This document shows, piece by piece, positions 1 through 5,792 of a stretch of 7,372 bases of DNA. The stretch is from contig DXXH01000106.1 of assembly GCA_019416395.1 (NCBI GenBank), positions 1 through 7,372 of the forward strand, read 5' to 3'. The first letter of the stretch is position 1. Each line of letters begins with the position of its first letter. Below the pieces are notes generated by a model. The model had not been told where the DNA came from, ran no database searches, and saw nothing but the letters and a program-made list of their open reading frames with translations. Position numbers and translations under genes: made by a program. Source of the stretch: Clostridiales bacterium. Its GTDB lineage: Bacteria > Bacillota > Clostridia > Oscillospirales > Acutalibacteraceae.

Positions 1-29
1 TCTTTTCACCACCACCATTCATTTTTGGG

Positions 30-57
30 GTTGACTTTTAATAGTTAATCTTTCAAC
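30..57. promoter_or_regulatory. Imperfect 28-bp dyad, operator-like
   Basis: The arms GTTGA (30-34) and TCAAC (53-57) are exact reverse complements. Inside them TAA (39-41) pairs with TTA (46-48) about the same centre, which gives a symmetric, AT-rich 28-bp dyad. Such interrupted symmetry can be a binding site for a dimeric repressor. The flanking gene on the left is outside the window, so no target can be named. It could equally be chance in an AT-rich stretch. Confidence 0.2.
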
Positions 58-177
58 ATGTGAGTGGGCAGTCCGCTTCCACGGGGCTACAACCCTTTGG
101 GCTGATGTGTCTCTCCCGCTGCTTTTCTTTTTCCGGCTGCGCCGGGATAAGGTCGTAGTCCTCCGCCCTACCAACCC

Positions 178-199
178 CAACCTTTTTGAAAAAAGGTTG
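178..199. repeat. Perfect 10-bp inverted repeat, terminator-like hairpin
   Basis: CAACCTTTTT (178-187) and AAAAAGGTTG (190-199) are perfect reverse complements separated by two bases. As RNA the innermost pairs would open into a small loop. The hairpin lies about 110 nt after the cdd stop on the leftward transcript. It is not a classic Rho-independent terminator, because the stem itself is A/U rich and no U tract follows it on either strand. From memory, similar AAGGTTG/CAACCTT hairpins flanked by a TTTTGGTC motif recur between genes in Oscillospiraceae genomes, so this may be one copy of a dispersed intergenic repeat; I could not check this. Confidence 0.5.
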
Positions 200-226
200 A
201 CCAAAAGCTTTTATCCGCCTTTGGTC
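199..226. repeat. Inverted repeat GACCAAA/TTTGGTC abutting the neighbouring hairpin
   Basis: GACCAAA (199-205) and TTTGGTC (220-226) are perfect reverse complements with a 14-base loop. The left arm shares base 199 with the adjacent hairpin at 178-199, so the two form a tandem folded element. A self-complementary AAAAGCTTTT at 203-212 overlaps the left arm. The leftward transcript would read this hairpin first after cdd. It may stabilise or end the mRNA, or be part of a dispersed repeat. Confidence 0.4.
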
Positions 227-311
227 TCGCATGCCGCCGTGGCCACGCATTTACGTCCAATACAGGCGCGGCTCTCAGCCATCGCCCTATGGCGTGACTC
301 GTCCTGCGGGG

Positions 312-737
312 TCACCGTTCCAAGTCCCCGGGTCCAAAGGCTTGAGGCAACAGCTCTCCCAAAGTGGATACTTGCACAGCACTGCCGTCTGTCAATAGGA
401 TTTCAAAGTCCGGCCCGCAAAATTCAGCCATCACCTGCCGGCACACGCCGCAGGGGGCACAAAATTGGCTGGGCTCCTCATCTGCTTTCCCGCCGGCGAT
501 GGCAATGGCCGAAAATTGCCGCTTCCCATCGTTGACCGCCCGGAAAAAGGCGGTACGTTCCGCGCAGCAAGTGGCGGTAAAACCGGCGTTTTCAATATTG
601 CACCCAGCGTACACGGAACCGTCTTTACACAGCAAGGCAGCTCCTACAGCAAATCCGGAATAAGGCGTATAGGCGTTTTTCCGGGCTTCTTTCGCCCGTT
701 GGACCAAGGCCAGACGCAACGCTTCTTTTTGTTCCAT
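312..737 (-). CDS. cdd: Cytidine deaminase
   Basis: This 141-residue protein has the usual length of the small homotetrameric cytidine deaminases. It hydrolyses cytidine and deoxycytidine to uridine and deoxyuridine in the cytosol, as part of pyrimidine salvage. The signature is complete: NIEN at 47-50 (ribose-binding Asn and Glu), then CAE at 58-60 with zinc ligand Cys58 and catalytic proton-shuttle Glu60, then PCGVCRQ at 95-101 supplying zinc ligands Cys96 and Cys99. The ATG overlaps the deoC stop codon by one base (TAATG), and its ribosome binding site AGGAGGG (744-750) lies inside the end of deoC with 6 nt spacing, so translation is probably coupled. It is the last gene of the leftward operon. 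Pairing with deoC is a common arrangement for nucleoside catabolism. Confidence 0.96.
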   Translation of the reverse strand: MEQKEALRLALVQRAKEARKNAYTPYSGFAVGAALLCKDGSVYAGCNIENAGFTATCCAERTAFFRAVNDGKRQFSAIAIAGGKADEEPSQFCAPCGVCRQVMAEFCGPDFEILLTDGSAVQVSTLGELLPQAFGPGDLER

Positions 738-1393
738 TACAGGCCCTCCTGCTCCGCCAGCTTCACCAGCCGGCTGGTGCCCAGCCGGTCAGCCCCCAAA
801 GCGAGGAATTTCTCCCCGTCCTCTTTGCTGGAAATGCCCCCTGCCGCTTTCACCTTCACGTGGGGCGCGCTGTGTTCCCGGAGCAGGGCAACGTCCTCAA
901 AAGTGGCTCCGCCAGTAGAAAAACCGGTGGAAGTTTTGATGTAGTCCGCTCCCGATTGGGACACCACTTGGCACAACCGGATTTTTTCCTCTTGAGTCAA
1001 CAGGCAAGTTTCCACAATCACTTTCAGCGTCTTGCCCTGGCAGGCGTTTTTCACTTCCCGGATTTCTTCCAGGACCTGGTCATACAAACCGTCCTTTATC
1101 CAGCCCAGGTTCACCACCATATCAATTTCCTCTGCGCCGTTTTTCACCGCGTCGGTGGTTTCCCAGCATTTTACTTGGGTGGTGTTGTAGCCATTAGGAA
1201 ACCCGATGACCGTGCAGATTCTGACCCGTCCCTGGGCGTATTCCGCGGCCCGTTTCACGTAAGCGGGGGGAATACACACCGAGGCGCATTGGTACTTCGC
1301 GCCCTGATCTACAATCGTCCGTATTTCTTCCCAGCCTGCTTCCGGTTTCAACAGGGTGTGATCCACATGGGAAAGCAGTTCCTTCCACTCCAT
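737..1393 (-). CDS. deoC: Deoxyribose-phosphate aldolase
   Basis: This 218-residue class I aldolase (DERA) reversibly cleaves 2-deoxy-D-ribose-5-phosphate into acetaldehyde and glyceraldehyde-3-phosphate, the final step of deoxynucleoside breakdown. The protein is a single TIM barrel of the normal length for Firmicute DeoC. Visible motifs are DHTLLKP at 11-17, EIDMVVN at 89-95 (Asp91 matches the proton-relay Asp), YIKTSTGF at 151-158 with Schiff-base Lys153, and VKAAGGI at 181-187 with the second active-site Lys182. The ATG follows the kinase gene stop by 13 nt, with AAAGGA at 1402-1407 as the ribosome binding site. Its stop overlaps the cdd start. All key residues are present, so it should be active. 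Confidence 0.96.
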   Translation of the reverse strand: MEWKELLSHVDHTLLKPEAGWEEIRTIVDQGAKYQCASVCIPPAYVKRAAEYAQGRVRICTVIGFPNGYNTTQVKCWETTDAVKNGAEEIDMVVNLGWIKDGLYDQVLEEIREVKNACQGKTLKVIVETCLLTQEEKIRLCQVVSQSGADYIKTSTGFSTGGATFEDVALLREHSAPHVKVKAAGGISSKEDGEKFLALGADRLGTSRLVKLAEQEGL

Positions 1394-1406
1394 AAGCTCA
1401 TTCCTT

Positions 1407-2351
1407 TCAGGCGGTACCCGCCAAAATGATTTTGGAAAGCTCTTCCCGGGTGGGAAGTCCTTCGTTATCGCTGCGGTGGGTGATTTGAATCGCCCCCATC
1501 ACATTTCCACGGAAGGTAGCTTCTTCCAAAGATTCCCCTTCCGCCAGAGCGCTGATTACCCCGGCGGCGAATCCGTCTCCAGCGCCCACGGTATCCACGA
1601 TTTTCCGGACCGGGAAGGCGGGAGAGAATCCTGTTTTCCCGCCTTTTTCAGAGAAGTAGGCCCCTTCTTTCCCCAGTTTCACCACCACGTTTTTCACGCC
1701 CAAATGGTGGTAGAACTCCGCCACGCCTTCGGGCGTGCTTTGGCCGGTAAGCCGTTGGCCTTCCCCTATGCCGGGAAGCACAGTTTCCACCCCCTCCGCC
1801 AAAGCGTTCAGCGTGGCCACCATCTTTTTCTCGCTTTCCCAAAGCTGGGGCCGGAGATTTGGGTCAAAGGAAATGGGAAGCTCCAAGGCCTTTGCCCGGC
1901 TGATCAGCCGTTTTGTAGCCGCCAAAGCGCTGTCCGACACAGCGGGAAAAATCCCCGTCACGTGCAGGCGCTCACAGCCGTATAAATCCAGAGCGTCAAT
2001 ATCATGGGTGGTGATTTGGGACGCCGCCGAGCCTTTCCGGTAGTAGGCGATGTCCGGATCTCCCTGACTGGTGGAGCTTTTCATCATGAAGCCGGTCACC
2101 GCTGTTTCGGTCTGCATGACCAAGTCGGTGGCAATCCGGTTTTCCCGCATGCCCCGAAGGATCCGCTCCCCCAAGGGATCGAACCCAACCCGTGTGCAAT
2201 AGGCCGGGGTATGCCCCAGCCGGGCCAGTCCCACCGCCACATTGTATTCCGCTCCGGCGATGGACACGCTGAAGCTGTTCACCTCGCTGAGAGCGCCCGT
2301 TTCATTGGCCATAAATAGCCCCATGGGCTCCCCCATCAAAATAATTTTCAT
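1407..2351 (-). CDS. PfkB-family sugar kinase, 2-keto-3-deoxygluconate kinase-like
   Basis: This 314-residue protein has the ribokinase/PfkB fold and transfers phosphate from ATP to a sugar. The C-terminal signature DTVGAGDG at 253-260 contains the anion hole and catalytic base Asp259. The N-terminal GAEYNVAVGLARLG at 33-46 is the family's other conserved element. YYRKGSAAS at 103-111 and FDPNLRPQLW at 162-171 are typical of 2-keto-3-deoxygluconate (KDG) kinases (kdgK), where the YYR arginine binds the acid sugar. The ATG is supported by AAGGAGGG at 2358-2365 with 6 nt spacing. It sits 42 nt after manA and 13 nt before deoC. No KDPG aldolase, uronate isomerase or other Entner-Doudoroff gene is in view, so the real substrate is open; deoxyribose or another sugar is possible. 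Confidence 0.85.
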   Translation of the reverse strand: MKIILMGEPMGLFMANETGALSEVNSFSVSIAGAEYNVAVGLARLGHTPAYCTRVGFDPLGERILRGMRENRIATDLVMQTETAVTGFMMKSSTSQGDPDIAYYRKGSAASQITTHDIDALDLYGCERLHVTGIFPAVSDSALAATKRLISRAKALELPISFDPNLRPQLWESEKKMVATLNALAEGVETVLPGIGEGQRLTGQSTPEGVAEFYHHLGVKNVVVKLGKEGAYFSEKGGKTGFSPAFPVRKIVDTVGAGDGFAAGVISALAEGESLEEATFRGNVMGAIQITHRSDNEGLPTREELSKIILAGTA

Positions 2352-2393
2352 TCCTTGCCCTCCTTGCGCAATTCCGGATTCTCCCAGCCCGGT

Positions 2394-3374
2394 TTATCCC
2401 TGTGCGGATTCTCCAGGCACTGTGGTCTTCACCAGAGCGCAGGGACCGGAAATCCGAACCTTCCCTGCACCGGCAGGCAGGAACAGGCTTTCACCGGGCC
2501 GGAAGGACAGGCTGTTTTCCTGACCGGTGATGGTGCCGGTGCCTTCCGCCACAATCAAGGACACAAACGAGTCTGTCCCCACGTCCAACTCCATGGTATC
2601 CTCCACCTGGAGCCGTTCCGTGGCGAAATACTTGCAGGCGCCCAACTGCTGCGCCGTGCCTCCGGGCACTTTTTCCAGGGCTCCCACATGGGAAGAGGTA
2701 TCCGAGGGCTGAAGATTGCACACGTCCAAGGCCTTTTCCACATGCAGCTCCCGGGGCTTTCCGTCTGCGCCCCGGCGGTCGTAGTCGTAAACGCGATAGG
2801 TGCAGTTGGAGTTTTGCTGGATCTCGCAGATCAGGATCCCAGCTCCAATGGCGTGAATGGTTCCGGACTGAATGAAAAATACATCTCCCGGGTGAACCTC
2901 TACCTTATTTAACACTTCCAGCACAGTGTTATTCTCGATCCTCTGGCGGAACTCTTCCTTTGTCACCGGACGGTTCACTCCAAAATAGAGGAACGCTCCC
3001 GGATCACAGTCCAGAACATACCACATCTCTGTTTTGCCGTACTCGTGCTCCACCCGCAAGGCGTATTCGTCGCTGGGGTGCACCTGGATGGACAAGGGAT
3101 CCTTGGCGTCGATCAGCTTGATCAGCACAGGGAACCGTTTAAAAGTGCTGACGTTGGTTCCCAGGGCGGCTTTTCCAACCTTCTCAAAGTATTGGTTTAA
3201 GGTCAGGCCGTCATACTCCCCGCCGTCAATCCGGCTTTCCCCGGCAGAGTGGGTGGAAAGCTCCCAGCTCTCGGCCACCTTGTCTAAATCGCACTGCTTG
3301 CCGTACACGTCCCGCAGTTTGGTACCTCCCCACAGATAGCCTTGAAAAGCAGGGGATAATTTTTCCAGTTTCAT
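2394..3374 (-). CDS. manA: Mannose-6-phosphate isomerase, class I
   Basis: This zinc-dependent cupin enzyme interconverts mannose-6-phosphate and fructose-6-phosphate, linking mannose use and mannose-based polysaccharide synthesis to glycolysis. The 326-residue length fits the short Bacillus-type ManA. The N-terminal LSPAFQGYLWGGTKL (6-20) is typical. Zinc ligands are visible as Gln97 and His99 in IQVHPSDEYA, Glu116 in GKTEMWYVL, and His174 in SGTIHAIGAG; the active-site arginine is Arg194 in YRVYDYDR. A C-terminal cupin half follows. The start at 3374 is preferred over an upstream in-frame ATG at 3407, because GGAGGAG (3381-3387) sits 6 nt before it and homology begins there. It is the first gene of the leftward operon and divergent from the membrane-protein gene. 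Confidence 0.95.
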   Translation of the reverse strand: MKLEKLSPAFQGYLWGGTKLRDVYGKQCDLDKVAESWELSTHSAGESRIDGGEYDGLTLNQYFEKVGKAALGTNVSTFKRFPVLIKLIDAKDPLSIQVHPSDEYALRVEHEYGKTEMWYVLDCDPGAFLYFGVNRPVTKEEFRQRIENNTVLEVLNKVEVHPGDVFFIQSGTIHAIGAGILICEIQQNSNCTYRVYDYDRRGADGKPRELHVEKALDVCNLQPSDTSSHVGALEKVPGGTAQQLGACKYFATERLQVEDTMELDVGTDSFVSLIVAEGTGTITGQENSLSFRPGESLFLPAGAGKVRISGPCALVKTTVPGESAQG

Positions 3375-3380
3375 AGATTG

Positions 3381-3387
3381 CTCCTCC
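3381..3387 (-). promoter_or_regulatory. Ribosome binding site of manA
   Basis: GGAGGAG on the minus strand lies 6 nt before the ATG at 3374. It decides the start of manA: a longer in-frame version beginning at 3407 would place this site inside the coding region and lacks its own Shine-Dalgarno sequence. Confidence 0.85.
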
Positions 3388-3401
3388 AATCGTTGCAAGA
3401 T

Positions 3402-3428
3402 TGTCACCCGTTATTACAACACTGTCAC
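3402..3428. promoter_or_regulatory. Repeated TGTCAC motif, possible operator
   Basis: TGTCAC occurs at 3402-3407 and again at 3423-3428, exactly 21 bp apart, which is two helical turns and so the same face of the DNA. The second copy also forms an imperfect dyad, TTACA-N4-TGTCA (3414-3427). The pair lies between manA and the divergent membrane-protein gene, right next to the -35 region of the rightward promoter. This placement suits a regulator of both genes, but no regulator family can be named from the motif. Confidence 0.3.
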
Positions 3429-3457
3429 GGGACAAATTCTGTTTTCTATGGTATACT
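3429..3457 (+). promoter_or_regulatory. Sigma-A-type promoter for the membrane-protein gene
   Basis: A -10 box TATACT at 3452-3457 (5 of 6 matches to TATAAT) is preceded by the extended -10 dinucleotide TG at 3449-3450. A weaker -35 box GGGACA at 3429-3434 (4 of 6) lies 17 bp upstream, the optimal spacing. Transcription would start near 3464 and leave a leader of about 45 nt before the ATG at 3510. The leader contains the AGGGGAG ribosome binding site. Confidence 0.6.
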
Positions 3458-3495
3458 ATTTTTGGGAAAAACGCAAACTTTTTTCGTTCTTGGGA

Positions 3496-3502
3496 AGGGG
3501 AG
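3496..3502 (+). promoter_or_regulatory. Ribosome binding site of the membrane-protein gene
   Basis: AGGGGAG lies 7 nt before the ATG at 3510. This start also gives a clean signal peptide, whereas the longer in-frame ATG at 3378 would add 44 residues and begin upstream of the predicted promoter. Confidence 0.8.
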
Positions 3503-3509
3503 ATCCCTG

Positions 3510-4301
3510 ATGAAAAAGAAAGTTCTTGCCCTGATCCTGGCCCTGCTGGTGTGCCTGCTTCTGCCCGTTTCCGTCTCCGCCAATTCGGCAGAACCACCCT
3601 GTTTTACCGTGGTGGTACAAAACCCGCCGGAAGACCTGACCCTCACAGTGGAATTTGACAACCGTTTGCCTATAAGACCCTTGACACTGAAACGGGAGAC
3701 AAAGGCCTGGGAAGTGTACTACCGTTTCAACTATTACAATGTTTGCTTTAACTATAGCGTCGGCCCGTCTTTCTGGGACTATGGTCCGGAAGGCCTGACC
3801 GGCGCCCAACTGGTGGTAGACACTGGTGGGGAAACCTTCTCTCTGCCCATCGACCCCACAGACTTTTCCCAATACAACAACCTGCTGACGCTAAACCTTT
3901 CTTCCCGCACTTTAACCGTGGGCCAACCCTGGTGGCGGGCATCGCTGCTGGTTTTCCTGCGGGTGGCGCTTACCTTGCTTTTGGAAGGGCTGATCTTCCT
4001 CCTGTTCGGTTACCGGGAAAAACGCAGCTGGCTGGTATTTCTCCTGGTCAACCTGGTAACCCAGTTGGGGGTAAACCTGGTCATTCTGTTCTTGTCCCCG
4101 GCGGCCACCCTGTCCTGGAGCATCTGGATGGGATTCTTCTTGTACACTCCCATGGAGATCCTGGTGCTGGTGGTGGAAATGATCGCCTTTTCCAAGCTTC
4201 TCCGGGAACGCACCAAACTCCGGGCCGTCCTGTACGCCGCTGTGGCCAACCTGTTCAGCTGGGCACTGGGCGGATACCTGCTGGTTGTCCTGCCTCTGTA
4301 A
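3510..4301 (+). CDS. Secreted-domain membrane protein of unknown function, four helices
   Basis: I do not recognise a characterised family for this 263-residue protein. Residues 1-24 form a classic signal peptide (KKK, a hydrophobic core, then SVSA before NSAEPP). Residues 25-140 are polar with alternating beta-type segments and two cysteines (31 and 79), probably an extracytoplasmic beta domain. Four hydrophobic helices follow at about 143-167, 173-197, 203-229 and 239-262, with the basic loops YREKR and LRERTKLR on the cytoplasmic side. Acidic residues lie within helices: Glu159, Glu216 and Glu223. From memory, proteins starting with a similar NSAEPP sequence after the signal peptide occur in other Oscillospiraceae, but I cannot confirm this. 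It stands alone, with its own promoter and a strong terminator. Transport, sensing or envelope maintenance are all possible. Confidence 0.8.
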   Translation: MKKKVLALILALLVCLLLPVSVSANSAEPPCFTVVVQNPPEDLTLTVEFDNRLPIRPLTLKRETKAWEVYYRFNYYNVCFNYSVGPSFWDYGPEGLTGAQLVVDTGGETFSLPIDPTDFSQYNNLLTLNLSSRTLTVGQPWWRASLLVFLRVALTLLLEGLIFLLFGYREKRSWLVFLLVNLVTQLGVNLVILFLSPAATLSWSIWMGFFLYTPMEILVLVVEMIAFSKLLRERTKLRAVLYAAVANLFSWALGGYLLVVLPL

Positions 4302-4334
4302 ATTACCGGTTAGAATCAGCCCTCTTTCCCATAT

Positions 4335-4375
4335 AAAAATGCCCTGCCTGAGATCCTTTCAGGCAGGGCATTTTT
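4335..4375. terminator. Bidirectional Rho-independent terminator
   Basis: AAAAATGCCCTGCCTGA (4335-4351) and TCAGGCAGGGCATTTTT (4359-4375) form a perfect 17-bp stem with a 7-base loop. The GC-rich core is flanked by A5 on one side and T5 on the other, so the structure works in both directions. It lies between the membrane-protein stop at 4301 and the penicillin-binding-protein stop at 4430-4428, which are transcribed towards each other, so it can serve both transcripts. Confidence 0.95.
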
Positions 4376-4427
4376 GGCATTTCACTGGGACGGACACCGC
4401 CCACAAAAACTGTTGGCCGCTTTTCCT

Positions 4428-5789
4428 TTATGCAAGGGCGGAAAGCACTGCGCTGGCCACGCTGCCGGCGCTTTCAATACCGCCCGTGCCATCTTCCACC
4501 AGAACAGCGAAGGCGTAGGGATATTCCGAGGAATCGCAAAATCCCACCATCCAGCAGTTGGGGCCCTGTTCGTCCCCTACCTCACCGGTGCCGGTCTTGG
4601 CGCACACGTTCATCCCTGTGGGGAACAGGTAGTCCCCATAATAATTGGCCACGTTATTCCGAAGCAACTCTTTCAGCTGGGACGCTTCTTGGCTGGTCAC
4701 CAATGTCCTGTCCCCTCCGGTCAGATCCCCCAGCAGATCCACTCCCTGGGTAAGCCGGGGCTGTACGTATTCCCCGCCATTGGCGATGGCACCCATCAGC
4801 ACCATCATGTGATAGGGGTTCACAAGGACTGTATACTGGCCAACGCCAGCCCACCCCAGCTGATTGGCGTTGGTGTCTTTCACCTCAATGGTACTCTGGG
4901 AAATGGAGTTGCCCTCAAAGCTGAATGAAAGGTTAAATCCCATTTCCTCAGCTTTGGCCTGAAGGGCTTCCGCCCCCAGGTCGTTTGCCAGCTGGGCAAA
5001 ATACACGTTGCAGGAATTTCCCAAGGCGGTGGCCATATCCTGGGTGCCATGGGCGTTTCCATGCAGACAGGTAACATCGCTGCCCGCCAGTTCCACCGCA
5101 CCCTGACAGTCATAGGTGATGGTCTCCCAGCTGTCAGGCCAGCGTTCCATAGCCGCCGCCGCGGTGACGATCTTAAAAATCGATCCAGGGGTAAACGAAC
5201 CGGACAGGGTATTGTCCAGATACGCGCCCTTGTACTCCTCGTTGGTTTCCAGGTCTTCCGGCACATTTTGAGGATCAAAGGTGGGAGCGCTCACCTTGCA
5301 AAGAACCTCGCCGGTTTTATAGTTGTAAACGATCACCGCCCCATTTTTGCCGCCCAAAGCGTTATAAGCTGCGGCGCAGGCATTTTGGTCCACGGTCAGG
5401 GAAATGTCGCTGCCGATGCGGTTGAAAATCGTGTCATTTAATCCGGTGATGATGTTGTACCCGGAAAGTTTCCCACGCATGGTGGATTGAACACTGGTGC
5501 CGATATAGCCGTAGGGGTCCCCCACCGTATGCAGCAAGGCCCGGCGAACGGTCTCATCTCCGCTGTAAATGCGGGCGCCGTCTTCTGTAGTGGCCAGCAA
5601 GTTGCCGTCACGGTCGGTGATATCCCCCAGTTTCACTGTGGAATGTTCGGAATTGATATGGCCGTTATAGGGCTGCATGGCCCACTTGCTGCCGTTCAGC
5701 ACGAAATTCACCAGCAAATATCCCAGGCCACCTAAAAAGGCGGCCAACAGAATGTAGAGAACCATGGAACGAAATCCTGTAGTGCGCAT
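4428..5789 (-). CDS. Class B penicillin-binding protein (peptidoglycan D,D-transpeptidase)
   Basis: This 453-residue protein crosslinks peptidoglycan stem peptides outside the membrane and is a beta-lactam target. A single N-terminal membrane anchor (about 9-31) is followed by a short pedestal domain containing GDITDRDGNLLA (55-66), the usual class B opening. The transpeptidase domain has all three active-site motifs: SIFK at 203-206 (acyl-forming Ser203, Lys206), SCN at 259-261 and KTGT at 398-401. Cys228 and Cys241 lie where many clostridial PBPs carry a conserved pair before the HG motif. There are no PASTA repeats, and the protein is shorter than typical PBP2 or FtsI, so it is closest to the PbpA type. 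AAAGGAGG (5798-5805) lies in the end of the upstream SEDS gene, 8 nt before the ATG. The two genes are 3 nt apart and presumably act as a synthase pair. Confidence 0.93.
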   Translation of the reverse strand: MRTTGFRSMVLYILLAAFLGGLGYLLVNFVLNGSKWAMQPYNGHINSEHSTVKLGDITDRDGNLLATTEDGARIYSGDETVRRALLHTVGDPYGYIGTSVQSTMRGKLSGYNIITGLNDTIFNRIGSDISLTVDQNACAAAYNALGGKNGAVIVYNYKTGEVLCKVSAPTFDPQNVPEDLETNEEYKGAYLDNTLSGSFTPGSIFKIVTAAAAMERWPDSWETITYDCQGAVELAGSDVTCLHGNAHGTQDMATALGNSCNVYFAQLANDLGAEALQAKAEEMGFNLSFSFEGNSISQSTIEVKDTNANQLGWAGVGQYTVLVNPYHMMVLMGAIANGGEYVQPRLTQGVDLLGDLTGGDRTLVTSQEASQLKELLRNNVANYYGDYLFPTGMNVCAKTGTGEVGDEQGPNCWMVGFCDSSEYPYAFAVLVEDGTGGIESAGSVASAVLSALA

Positions 5790-5792
5790 AGG

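Larger units (their letters stand above)
1..311. other. Intergenic region without a convincing gene
   Basis: No reading frame here has both a ribosome binding site and a protein-like composition. The translations of the open frames are rich in Arg, Lys, Ser and Pro and match no family I recognise. The stretch holds several short inverted repeats (30-57, 133-145, 178-199 and 199-226), described separately. It lies directly downstream of the leftward operon that ends with cdd at 312, so it probably contains the 3' end of that transcript. An ATG on the minus strand at 22-20 could begin a gene leaving the window on the left, but it has no Shine-Dalgarno sequence. Confidence 0.6.

Noticed and set aside
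1..22. Leftward start (ATG at 22-20, reading MNGGGEK) of a gene leaving the window
   Set aside because: No ribosome binding site precedes it and only seven codons are visible.
133..145. CCGGC-TGC-GCCGG hairpin as a terminator
   Set aside because: It is short, with no T tract following on either strand (only A-rich sequence on the minus strand).
53..250. Leftward open frame of 65 codons downstream of cdd
   Set aside because: It spans the inverted repeats and has no Shine-Dalgarno sequence; its basic composition looks like translated intergenic repeat.
107..535. Rightward open frame of 142 codons
   Set aside because: It runs antisense through the 3' part of cdd, has no ribosome binding site and has a shadow-like composition.
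3375..3407. Upstream in-frame ATG of manA at 3407
   Set aside because: The strong GGAGGAG site serves the ATG at 3374, and ManA homology begins at MKLEKLSP.
3414..3427. BlaI/MecI-type operator TTACA-N4-TGTCA
   Set aside because: BlaI/MecI sites have a two-base spacer and a perfect TACA/TGTA dyad; here the spacer is four bases and one arm base mismatches.
3378..3509. Longer rightward start of the membrane protein at 3378
   Set aside because: It would lie upstream of the predicted promoter and hide the signal peptide; 3510 has a good ribosome binding site.
4374..4928. Rightward open frame of 184 codons
   Set aside because: It is antisense to the penicillin-binding protein, whose catalytic motifs are intact; a shadow of GC-rich coding DNA.
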